From contig CP050293.1 of the NCBI GenBank assembly GCA_014189435.1, forward strand, positions 5,771,001-5,835,000: a stretch of DNA of 64,000 nucleotides, given 5' to 3'. Shown in pieces: positions 57,037 to 64,000 of this stretch. A program made the position numbers and the translations under genes. Each line of letters begins with the position of its first letter. Positions within the stretch are counted from its first letter, which is position 1. The notes beneath the pieces are model-generated. The model saw only the letters and a list, made by a program, of their open reading frames with translations, made no database searches and was not told where the DNA came from. Source of the DNA: Mesorhizobium loti (GTDB lineage: Bacteria; Pseudomonadota; Alphaproteobacteria; Rhizobiales; Rhizobiaceae).

Positions 57037-58314
57037 ATGACAATTGGATCGGGAACTTCCTCCCTCAAAATCCTCATCTGTGGCGGCGGCATTGCCGGGC
57101 CGGCCCTGGCCTATTGGCTTGCCCGAAGCGGTCACCGGGTCGTCGTTGTCGAACGTTTTCCGGTTCTCCGGGCCACCGGTGCGCAAGTCGACCTTCGCGG
57201 CCAAGGCATCGATGCCGTCAAGCGAATGGAACTGCTTGACGTTGTCAGGAGCAGGCTTGTCGATGAGGCCGGAGTCTCCTTTGTAAACGCCAAAGGCAAG
57301 GCCGTAGCGACGATCATGGCCAACACTTCAGGCCGAGGCCGTCAGTCCCTGACATCCGAATACGAGATCATGCGCGGGGACCTCGTGCGCATTCTCTTCG
57401 ATGCAACGAAGGACGCCGTCGCCTACGTCTTTGGCAAGACCGTCGAGCGTTTCGAACAGGATGAGAGACAGGTCATTGCCCATTTCTCCGACGGCTCTTC
57501 CGACGCGTTTGACCTCCTGGTCGGCGCGGATGGGCAAGGGTCGCGCATTCGTAAAGCCATTCTGCCGACCGCTTCTCCTGATCCCTACCTGCGGCTGGGG
57601 ATGCACATGGCGTACTGGTTCATTCCGCGCCTTCCATCCGACAGCAACATTCGTGACACCTACATTGCACCCGGCGGCAGAATGATCATGCGCAGGAGCC
57701 ACAACCCAACGGAAACCCAGGTCTACTTTGTGCTCAGGGACGATTCCAAAGAGGCATCCGCCATTCACAAACAGTCGATCGAGCGCCAAAAGCAGTTTTG
57801 GACGAACCGGTTTCAAAACGCAGGATGGCAGACCCAACGGTTTCTCGAAGGCATGGCGGTGACTGAGAGTTTTTACTCCCAGGAAGTGGTGCAGGTGCGT
57901 ACGGATACATGGTCCAAGGGGCGAGTGGCCCTGGTCGGCGATGCCGCGCATTGTGCATCTCCCTTTAGCGGCATGGGGGTCTCTGGCGGCCTGGTGGGAG
58001 CGTATGTCCTTGCCGGTGAGATCAATCGGAATTCTCAAAACCTGCCGGAGGCGCTTGCAAGTTACGACAAGTTGCTGCGGCCGTTCGCTAATGAAATTCA
58101 AAAAGCGGTCAAGCCACGCCTCCTGCGATTGGGCATGCCCAGAACGCAGTTGGGCGTTGACGCTTTTCATGCTGTTGCAGCATTGGCCTGCGGCCTGCGA
58201 ATTCCGGATCTGATCGCCCGGCTTTCGAAGGAAGACCGGGGCGGCGACTGGCGGCTGCCGGAATATGCCTGGAATCAACAGCCCATCGTCGACCGTGCGG
58301 CGAAATGGCGATAA
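57037..58314 (+). CDS. FAD-dependent monooxygenase under TetR control (TetX-like fold)
   Basis: A 425-residue class A flavin monooxygenase. The FAD-binding motif is ILICGGGIAGPALAYWLARSG near the N-terminus, the Arg-containing MRGDLVRILFDA is equivalent in position to the TetX NDLRAIL segment, LLVGADGQGSRIRK is the DG motif, and VALVGDAAHCASPFSGMGVSGGL is the GD motif. AAGGA lies 6 nt before the ATG at 57037. Such enzymes hydroxylate aromatic rings, and TetX-type members inactivate tetracyclines. Control by a TetR-class repressor at tet operators suggests a tetracycline-like polyketide as inducer and perhaps substrate. This is inference. Confidence 0.85.
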   Translation: MTIGSGTSSLKILICGGGIAGPALAYWLARSGHRVVVVERFPVLRATGAQVDLRGQGIDAVKRMELLDVVRSRLVDEAGVSFVNAKGKAVATIMANTSGRGRQSLTSEYEIMRGDLVRILFDATKDAVAYVFGKTVERFEQDERQVIAHFSDGSSDAFDLLVGADGQGSRIRKAILPTASPDPYLRLGMHMAYWFIPRLPSDSNIRDTYIAPGGRMIMRRSHNPTETQVYFVLRDDSKEASAIHKQSIERQKQFWTNRFQNAGWQTQRFLEGMAVTESFYSQEVVQVRTDTWSKGRVALVGDAAHCASPFSGMGVSGGLVGAYVLAGEINRNSQNLPEALASYDKLLRPFANEIQKAVKPRLLRLGMPRTQLGVDAFHAVAALACGLRIPDLIARLSKEDRGGDWRLPEYAWNQQPIVDRAAKWR

Positions 58315-58506
58315 TCCGGCCCGCCGCGACGTTTATGCGTCTCGACCCAGACCGGGCGCTGGTCCAGGCAACACGTTCGGCGATAAAATCATGTGTGGCC
58401 AGATGGTACCATCTGGCCACCTTTCGTCTTGCCGGGTGAAGGGGCGCTCTCGACTCAACCCAGAGCACTACCCTAGTTTGCCCGCAAGATTTGCAGGCGG
58501 CGGCGT

Positions 58507-59466
58507 ATGAAAAAACTGATCCTGATCATTCTCGGCTTGACGCTGGTGGCGACGCTGTTCGCGGCCGAGGCGGCGACATTGGTGCCGCCGGGAAACCGCA
58601 ATGCCGTGCAGCCCGACATTCCCGGCGCCTCCAGCCGGCGCACGCAGGCGACCAACACCACCTTCCAGGCGAAGTACCGCAAGGTTTACGCCTTGCTGCA
58701 GAACGACGCCGAATTGCGCGGCAAGATCAAGAAGGCAGCAGCCACCTACGGCATCGATCCCCTGCACATCGTCGGCGCCATCGTCGGCGAGCACACCTAC
58801 AATGTCGACGCCTATGACCGGCTGCAGACCTACTACGTCAAGGCAATCTCCTATCTCTCCAGCAAGCTGTCCTTCGCCTATGACGGCGAGGACATCACGG
58901 ATTTCGTGCAGCGGCCGGAATTCAAGAAATGCGCCGGGATGTCCGACAGCTACGATCTGTGGGAATGCCGCGAGCAGGTCTGGAACCATTCGTTTCGCGG
59001 CAAGAGCGTTGGCGGGACAAGCTTTCCCGACGACCGCTTCGGCGCCACTTTCTTCCAGCCCTATTATGCCGGGCAGACCTTCGGCCTCGGCCAGCTCAAT
59101 CCGCTGACCGCCTTGCAGATGAGCGATCTCGTACACAAGGTTTCCGGCCTGCCGAAGCTCGACGTCGGCGATCCCAACTCGGTCTACAAGACCATCATGG
59201 ATCCCGACCTGACGCTGCCTTACGTCGCGGCGACGATCCGGAAATCGATCGACGCCTACAAGAGCATTGCCGGCTTCGACATTTCGGGCAATCCGGGGCT
59301 GACCGCCACGCTCTACAATGTCGGCAATCCGGAGCAGCGCGCCGATGCGCTGAAGGCGGAAAACGACAGGCGCCGCGCCGCTGGTGAGCCGGAAAAACTG
59401 CCCGAGGAAAATTATTACGGCTGGCTGGTGAATGATAAATTGTCGGAGTTGAAGGCGCTGTTTTAG
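58507..59466 (+). CDS. DUF1402 family secreted protein, lysozyme/transglycosylase-like
   Basis: A 319-residue protein with a signal peptide (MKKLILIILGLTLVATLFAAEA). The core has IVGAIVGEHTYNVDAYDR, FGLGQLNPLTALQMSD and PGLTATLYNVGNPEQRA, an arrangement like the Glu, GLGQ and YN motifs of SLT-type lytic transglycosylases. It matches DUF1402 of Rhizobiales, whose activity is not established. The 192-bp gap upstream shows no clear feature. It converges with the oxygenase operon across a repeat. Confidence 0.82.
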   Translation: MKKLILIILGLTLVATLFAAEAATLVPPGNRNAVQPDIPGASSRRTQATNTTFQAKYRKVYALLQNDAELRGKIKKAAATYGIDPLHIVGAIVGEHTYNVDAYDRLQTYYVKAISYLSSKLSFAYDGEDITDFVQRPEFKKCAGMSDSYDLWECREQVWNHSFRGKSVGGTSFPDDRFGATFFQPYYAGQTFGLGQLNPLTALQMSDLVHKVSGLPKLDVGDPNSVYKTIMDPDLTLPYVAATIRKSIDAYKSIAGFDISGNPGLTATLYNVGNPEQRADALKAENDRRRAAGEPEKLPEENYYGWLVNDKLSELKALF

Positions 59467-59480
59467 GGGGTATGGCCCTC

Positions 59481-59585
59481 TACCTCCCCCTTGTGGGGAG
59501 GTCGGACCGGAGGTCCGGGTGGGGGTCCGGTGCCGCACCCCCACCCCGCTGCTTCGCAGCGACCCTCCCCACAAGGGGGAGGGTA
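59481..59585. repeat. Inverted repeat between convergent genes, second copy of the 4826 family
   Basis: CTCCCCCTTGTGGGGAGG at the left pairs with CCCTCCCCACAAGGGGGAGG at the right. GGACCGGAGGTCC and GGGGGTCC/CACCCCC blocks lie inside, along with CTGCTTCGCAGCGA. It occupies the gap between the DUF1402 gene and the reductase gene, the same position type as the copy at 4826 (between converging genes). Confidence 0.8.
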
Positions 59586-59603
59586 AGGCCAACTCCTTGT
59601 CAC

Positions 59604-60842
59604 TCAAGCCGCCAGCAGCGACTTCAGCTTGATGGCCTGCGATCCCAGCGCTTCCGGCGCCGGCTTCGCCCGTTTGCCGATCAGCATTTCGGCCAGCCTG
59701 ATGTCGCGGGCGACCGCATTGCCGGGGCCGATGCCGCTGGCCGCCACCAGCCTGCCGTCTTCAGCCAAATGGAAGAGGATGAAGGCGCCATCGCCGAGAT
59801 CGCGGCGCACGGTGCTGCGGCCTTCGTCGGAGAGGCCTGCGATCTGCAGGCTCAGACCATATTGATCCGACCAGAACCACGGCACCGCTGCATGCGCCTC
59901 GCCGGTATCAAGCATGTTCCTGGCTGCCAGCGCGCCTTGCTCCTGGGCGTTGCGCCAGGCTTCCAGCCGCACGCGGCGGCCGCCATAGACGGCGAGCGGA
60001 AACGAGCAGCAATCGCCGGCAGCAAATATGTCGGGATCGCTGCTGCGCAGCTCGGCATCGACAGCAATGCCGTTGTCGATCGTCAGGCCGGCTTCGGCGG
60101 CAAGCCCGGTCACCGGCACGGCGCCGATGCCGATGACGGCGAGGTCGGCTGATAGCTCCTGTCCGCCGGCAAGCGCTATGCGCACCTGCTTGCCATCGTC
60201 GGCGATGGACACGATGCCGTCACCGCACAGGATTTTCACGCCCTCGGCGACGTGGGCTTCATGGATGATTTCTGCGATCTCGGCCGGCACGCCGCGCATC
60301 AGGATGCGGGGCTGCGCCTCGATGACGGTGACAGACGCGCCCAGTTTGCGGGCGGCGGCAGCGAGTTCGAGGCCAATGAAGCCGCCGCCGATGATGGCGA
60401 TACGGTTGCCGGCGGTGAGATGCGCGCGAATGGCGAGCGCGTCAGTGAAGGTTCTGAGATAGACGCAGCGCGGACCCAGCCCCGGCATCGGCAATTTGCG
60501 CGGCGTCGAACCGGTGGCCAGCAGGAGCTTGTCGTAGGGCAGGACCGAACCGTCCGACAGGCGGACCGCATGCGCCGCGCGATCGATCGCCACGGCCTGG
60601 ACGGAATGGATATGCCGGATCGATTTCTCGGCCAGAATTGCCTCGCTGGCGATCGCCTTGATTTCAGGCGCTTCGCTGACCATCGCGTCCTTGGACAGTG
60701 GCGGGCGCTCATAAGGCGGATGCGGCTCATCGCCGACCAGCGTCACCGGGCCGTCGTAGGCCAGCTCGCGCAGAGCCAATGCTGCGCGCCCACCGCATTC
60801 GCCGGCGCCGATGATGACCATTCCCCGCGCCATGTCAGTCAT
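59604..60842 (-). CDS. NAD(P)H:ferredoxin reductase of a Rieske-linked oxygenase (MocF-like)
   Basis: A 412-residue FAD/NAD pyridine-nucleotide-disulfide oxidoreductase. FAD motif VIIGAGECGGRAALALRE, PPYERPPLSKD, LLLATGSTPRKLP, NAD motif IAIIGGGFIGLELAAAARKLG, and IFAAGDCCSFPLA are in the order of rubredoxin/ferredoxin reductases. It passes electrons from NADH to the small Rieske ferredoxin encoded just upstream (4-bp overlap). The set resembles MocF of rhizopine catabolism. Confidence 0.9.
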   Translation of the reverse strand: MTDMARGMVIIGAGECGGRAALALRELAYDGPVTLVGDEPHPPYERPPLSKDAMVSEAPEIKAIASEAILAEKSIRHIHSVQAVAIDRAAHAVRLSDGSVLPYDKLLLATGSTPRKLPMPGLGPRCVYLRTFTDALAIRAHLTAGNRIAIIGGGFIGLELAAAARKLGASVTVIEAQPRILMRGVPAEIAEIIHEAHVAEGVKILCGDGIVSIADDGKQVRIALAGGQELSADLAVIGIGAVPVTGLAAEAGLTIDNGIAVDAELRSSDPDIFAAGDCCSFPLAVYGGRRVRLEAWRNAQEQGALAARNMLDTGEAHAAVPWFWSDQYGLSLQIAGLSDEGRSTVRRDLGDGAFILFHLAEDGRLVAASGIGPGNAVARDIRLAEMLIGKRAKPAPEALGSQAIKLKSLLAA

Positions 60843-61153
60843 CCGATCTGGATCAGGACTTTGCCAGCATCAACCTTGACCGGATAGGTTTTCAGGTTGA
60901 CGCAGACCGGCGCGCCGCGGGCGTCACCCGTCTTGTAGTTGAAGCGGCCATTGTGCTTGGGGCATTCAATGATGTCGTCCATCACCAGCCCGTCGGCCAG
61001 ATGCACCTTTTCATGCGTGCACAGGCCGTCGGTGGCGAAGAACTCATCGTCGGGGCTGCGATAGATGGCGAAGGTGCGGCCGCCATGGTCGAAGCGCATC
61101 ACATCCTCCTCGTCGATGTCGCCGGTGGCACAGGCCTCGACCCAGTCGTTCAT
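60839..61153 (-). CDS. Rieske [2Fe-2S] ferredoxin (MocE-like)
   Basis: A 104-residue protein with the Rieske cluster ligands in LCTHEKVHLADG (CxH) and ECPKHNGRFNYKTG (CxxH), 16-17 residues apart, typical of ferredoxins of oxygenase systems. It would carry electrons from the reductase to the membrane di-iron oxygenase encoded upstream. The stop overlaps the reductase start by 4 bp. Confidence 0.92.
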   Translation of the reverse strand: MNDWVEACATGDIDEEDVMRFDHGGRTFAIYRSPDDEFFATDGLCTHEKVHLADGLVMDDIIECPKHNGRFNYKTGDARGAPVCVNLKTYPVKVDAGKVLIQIG

Positions 61154-61188
61154 TCAAGTCCTCCCTTGGAAATCGGGTACAAGCGCGA

Positions 61189-62280
61189 TCATTCCGCCGC
61201 GGCGGCGACGGCGTCGTCGTGGAATTCCTCGCGATACGGCCTGGCGGTCGGCGGCAGTTCGCGCTTGAGGAAATAGTCCTCGTTGCGCAGCTGGCGCAGG
61301 AAGGCCGGGATCATCTCGCGGTAGCCGGCCAGGATCGACGGTGTCGGCGCCGGCAGATCGTGCTTGATCAGCGCATGTAGCTTCGGTAGCGCGTGATAGG
61401 GCACCATCGGGAACATATGATGCTCCACATGGTAGTTCATGTTCCAGTAGATGAAGCGGCTGATCGGGTTCATGTAGACGGTGCGGCTGTTCAGCCTATG
61501 GTCGGTGACATTGTCGGCCAGACCGCCATGCTGCAGCAGCCCGACCATGACGTGATGCCAGGCGCCGTAGAGCCTGGGCAGGCCGACCAGCATCAGGGGC
61601 AGGAACGAACCGGAATAGAGCGCGAGCGCGATGGTGGCGGCGTAGATCGCCGTCCAGATGCGGGCGACGCGGATCGCCTTTGGCTGCTCCTGTTCGGGAA
61701 TGAAGGTCTTTTCCGCCGCGCTGATGTTGCCGGCGGCGTTGCGCAGCATGTCTGACATCGCATGCCAGGCGTCTGTTACACCGACGAAGGCAAGAATGAC
61801 GCGCAGCAGATCCGGCGGCCGCATGACCGAGATTTCCGGATCGCGGCCGACGATGATGGTGTCGGTGTGGTGACGCGTGTGGCTCCAGCGCCAGGTCACC
61901 GGATTGCGCATGATCATGAAGCAGGCGATCTGATAGACCGCATCGTTCATCCATTGCGTGCGGAAGGCGGTGCCGTGACCGCATTCGTGCCAGCGTGAAT
62001 CGGTGGAGGAGCCGTAGAGAACGCCATAGACGAAGAAGAACGGCACGCACCACCATGTGCCCCAGAACCAGGCGCCGCCGGCGCCGCTGACGATCAGCGC
62101 GGCGAACCAGATCGCCGTATCGCGGATCGCCGGCCCGTCGGAGCGCTGCATCAGCTCCTTCATCTGCTTGCGCGGAATCTCGGTGTGATACCATTCGGCC
62201 GCCGACAGGCCGGTCTCGACGGCGAGCTTGGCGTCGCGGCCGATCAGGCTGTAGTCACGCCGGGACGGTGCTGCGGTCAT
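61189..62280 (-). CDS. Fatty acid desaturase-fold di-iron oxygenase (MocD-like)
   Basis: About 363 residues from MTAAPSRRDYSLIG, an ATG following GGGAGGCAATC. The three histidine boxes of membrane desaturases/hydroxylases are present: RWHECGHGTAF, WSHTRHHTDT and NYHVEHHMFP. Hydrophobic pairs lie around AALIVSGAGGAWFWGTW and MLVGLPRLYGAWHH. With the Rieske and reductase genes it forms a complete three-component oxygenase. MocDEF of Sinorhizobium is proposed to demethylate the rhizopine 3-O-methyl-scyllo-inosamine. Here the substrate is unknown. Confidence 0.87.
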   Translation of the reverse strand: MTAAPSRRDYSLIGRDAKLAVETGLSAAEWYHTEIPRKQMKELMQRSDGPAIRDTAIWFAALIVSGAGGAWFWGTWWCVPFFFVYGVLYGSSTDSRWHECGHGTAFRTQWMNDAVYQIACFMIMRNPVTWRWSHTRHHTDTIIVGRDPEISVMRPPDLLRVILAFVGVTDAWHAMSDMLRNAAGNISAAEKTFIPEQEQPKAIRVARIWTAIYAATIALALYSGSFLPLMLVGLPRLYGAWHHVMVGLLQHGGLADNVTDHRLNSRTVYMNPISRFIYWNMNYHVEHHMFPMVPYHALPKLHALIKHDLPAPTPSILAGYREMIPAFLRQLRNEDYFLKRELPPTARPYREEFHDDAVAAAAE

Positions 62281-62349
62281 GATTGCCTCCCACGGCAAAC
62301 GGCTCTGGCCATAGCCAATGCCAGCCACTCATTGGCTTCGAGCCTGAAA

Positions 62350-62412
62350 ATAGCGCCGACCGATGATAGACTCAACATCACAAAGATAGTTTCTATCATT
62401 TCCTATCAGGAT
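62350..62412. promoter_or_regulatory. Divergent control region of the oxygenase operon and lacI-type gene
   Basis: The 169-bp gap carries several GATAG/CTATC half-sites: GATAGAC at 62365, GATAG-TTT-CTATC (62385-62397) as an inverted repeat, and CCTATC at about 62402. These are candidates for the LacI-type operator. No central CG, the usual LacI hallmark, is seen, so the assignment is tentative. Confidence 0.4.
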
Positions 62413-62449
62413 GATGTAGAAAGGCTCGGACGATCCCAGCGAGGCAAGC

Positions 62450-63481
62450 ATGGCAAAACGGCCGACCATATCGGACCTAGCGCGCATCTCCGGTGTCAGT
62501 GTCGCCACGGTCGATCGCGTGCTCAACAGCCGCCTGCCGGTGCGCGAGGAAACGGCGCGCCGCGTCTACGAGGCGGCGACCGAGATCGGCTACCACGCGG
62601 CCGGCCTGATCAAGCAGCGGATGCGCCATGAATTGCCCGAGTACCGGCTCGGCTTTCTGCTGCTCAAGGGCAATTATGTCTTCTACAGCGAGTTCGCCCG
62701 CGAGCTTGAACTCGCCGTGTCGCGGTCGCCGCGCTTTCGCGGCGTCGCCATGATCGATTTCGCCGACTCTCTGGCTCCTGATGAAATCGTCGAGCGCGCG
62801 CGCAGGCTGGCGGCCAAATGCAGGGCCGTGGCCCTAGTCGGGCCGGATCACCCGACACTGACGGTCGCCGTCGAGGAGATGAAGGCGAAAGGGCTGCCGG
62901 TGTTTTCCCTGCTGTCCGACTTCGCCGCCGGCATCCGCGAAGGCTATGTCGGCCTCGACAACCGCAAGGTCGGCCGCAGTGCGGCCTGGATGATCTCGAA
63001 GGCGGCGAAACGGCCGGGCAAGGTTGCGCTTTTCGTCGGCAGCCATCGCTTCCACGGCCACGAACTGCGCGAGATCGGCTTTCGCTCCTTCTTTCGCGAG
63101 CAGGCGCCGGAATTCACCTTGCTCGAGACATTGGTCAATCTGGAAGCCAACCAGATTACCCAGGACACGCTGCTCGATCTCCTCAGCCGTCACCCTGATC
63201 TCGTTGGCTGCTATGTCGCCGGCGGCGGCATGGAAGGCGCTGTCGCGGCGCTCAGGCAGGCAAAGCCGGCCGAGGTGCCCGCGGTCATCTGCAACGAGAT
63301 CAACGCGACATCGCGTTCCGCCCTGGCGGATGGCATCCTGACGATGGTGATCTCGACGCCGTTGGCCGCCCTGTGCCGTGAACTGGTCGACCTGATGGCG
63401 CACGCCATCGAGACGGGTGCGGCGAACGCGCCCGGCCAGACCTTCCTGCCGTTCGACATCTATCTGCCTGAGAATATTTAG
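62450..63481 (+). CDS. LacI family transcriptional regulator
   Basis: A 343-residue regulator. The N-terminal helix-turn-helix and hinge helix are RPTISDLARISGVSVATVDRVLNSR and REETARRVYEAATEIGYH. A periplasmic-binding-like effector domain follows, typical of sugar- or polyol-responsive members of the AraR/RbsR-like type. It is divergent from the MocDEF-like operon, so it probably controls it and its effector is probably a sugar, inositol or related compound. A large repeat follows the stop. Confidence 0.9.
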   Translation: MAKRPTISDLARISGVSVATVDRVLNSRLPVREETARRVYEAATEIGYHAAGLIKQRMRHELPEYRLGFLLLKGNYVFYSEFARELELAVSRSPRFRGVAMIDFADSLAPDEIVERARRLAAKCRAVALVGPDHPTLTVAVEEMKAKGLPVFSLLSDFAAGIREGYVGLDNRKVGRSAAWMISKAAKRPGKVALFVGSHRFHGHELREIGFRSFFREQAPEFTLLETLVNLEANQITQDTLLDLLSRHPDLVGCYVAGGGMEGAVAALRQAKPAEVPAVICNEINATSRSALADGILTMVISTPLAALCRELVDLMAHAIETGAANAPGQTFLPFDIYLPENI

Positions 63482-63505
63482 GGAGGTTGGCCCAAACATC
63501 CTCGA

Positions 63506-63717
63506 CTTCGTCATCCACGGGCGGAGCAAGGAGCGTAGCGACGCAGCGCAGACCCGAGGATCCATGCCGTGCCGTCTGTGCGATGCTACGGTGAAAAACT
63601 GGCTTAGGCTGGAGCGAACCTCATTCTGAGCCGCTATGCACTTGGCGACCGTCGCGGCATGGATCCTAGGGTTTCCGCGACGTCGCTTCGCGACTGCTCC
63701 ACCCTAGGATGACGAAG
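63506..63717. repeat. Large inverted repeat (TTCGTCAT-CCTAGG family), copy 2
   Basis: The left arm CTTCGTCATCCACGGGCGGA runs to CGAGGATCCATGCCG. The right arm CGGCATGGATCCTAGGGTTT ends CCCTAGGATGACGAAG. The arms match the copy at 17422-17638 closely, and the central part differs. The element follows the lacI-type gene. Confidence 0.85.
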
Positions 63718-64000
63718 TCGGGGTGACCGTCGCAAATCGCGGATGGTCGCGACTGCCCGCCAGCGGCTTAGGCGCCGATCCGCTTATTGCCTCGGCATCG
63801 ACCACCCGTCATCCGAAAATCGCGCATCCGGTTTTGGAATCTCCTTGACGCCTCACGGCAAAATGGAATAAATATTTCACCAACTGTACATTTTGGTTCT
63901 TTCGTTCCGGAACATCTGGTTCAAACAGAGGGCTTGGCGTTCCAGCAAACGGCAAGGCACCACCCGGAACAGAAACGATATCAGGGAGAGATTCCCCGGG
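63718..64000. other. Intergenic region up to the window edge
   Basis: No ORF with coding character is seen. The stretch turns AT-rich at about 63840-63900 (TTGACG followed by AATGGAATAAATATTTCACC), which may be a promoter for a rightward gene beyond the window. The last bases include GGGAGAG, a possible ribosome site. This cannot be tested from the window alone. Confidence 0.35.

Overview
The window looks like a chromosomal segment of an alphaproteobacterium of the order Rhizobiales, most likely Mesorhizobium or a close relative. The evidence is the high GC content, the protein sequences, and gene orders typical of rhizobia: chvI-chvG-hprK-EIIA-HPr-ahcY-divL, pckA divergent from chvI, trpFBA-accD-folC, and hisB-hisH-hisA-hisF-hisE-coaA beside hslVU. 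I saw no rRNA, tRNA, CRISPR array, IS element or prophage.

Layout. 1-5.6 kb: edge of a FAD-dependent oxidoreductase, a Gfo/Idh/MocA oxidoreductase, a yceI/cytochrome b561 pair, a divergent LysR/aldo-keto reductase pair and a small nucleotidyltransferase. 5.6-11.9 kb: translation block pheT, pheS, rplT, rpmI and infC, with a GFA-family gene wedged between pheS and pheT and a methyltransferase-like membrane protein between rpmI and infC. 12.1-17.9 kb: alpha/beta hydrolase and BenE-type transporter, then an acdS/acdR (ACC deaminase and Lrp regulator) cassette bracketed by an 86-bp direct repeat, then DUF2852 and a SprT/YgjP-like metalloprotease. 18-25.2 kb: trpF-trpB-trpA, accD, folC, then an accessory pocket (VOC protein, VapBC-type toxin-antitoxin, cupin) before trxA. 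25.2-36.7 kb: a tightly overlapping leftward operon divL, tsaE-amgK fusion, murU, addB, addA (cell-cycle signalling, tRNA modification, peptidoglycan recycling, recombination repair). 36.9-44.3 kb: ahcY, HPr, EIIA, HprK, ChvG/ChvI and divergent pckA, linking the truncated PTS, acid/envelope sensing and gluconeogenesis. 44.4-52 kb: arfB, a BON-LysM protein, alkB, coaA and the his cluster, which carries an arginase-like gene. 52.3-56.3 kb: hslV and hslU separated by three genes. 56.4-58.3 kb: a true TetR-class repressor divergent from a flavin monooxygenase, across two tet-operator sites in the Tn10 geometry. 58.5-64 kb: DUF1402 protein, a MocDEF-like desaturase/Rieske/reductase oxygenase operon with a divergent LacI regulator, and repeats.

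Two themes stand out. First, at least five genes (edge FAD enzyme, murU, tsaE-amgK, hslV, and a membrane protein near 53.8 kb) carry single-base frameshifts, four of them in homopolymer runs. Because tsaE and hslV are housekeeping genes, I read these mainly as sequencing or assembly indels, not real gene loss. Second, the most biologically interesting accessory pieces are the tet-operator-controlled flavin monooxygenase, the repeat-flanked acdSR insertion and the MocDEF-like oxygenase locus. Several families of palindromic intergenic repeats recur across the window.
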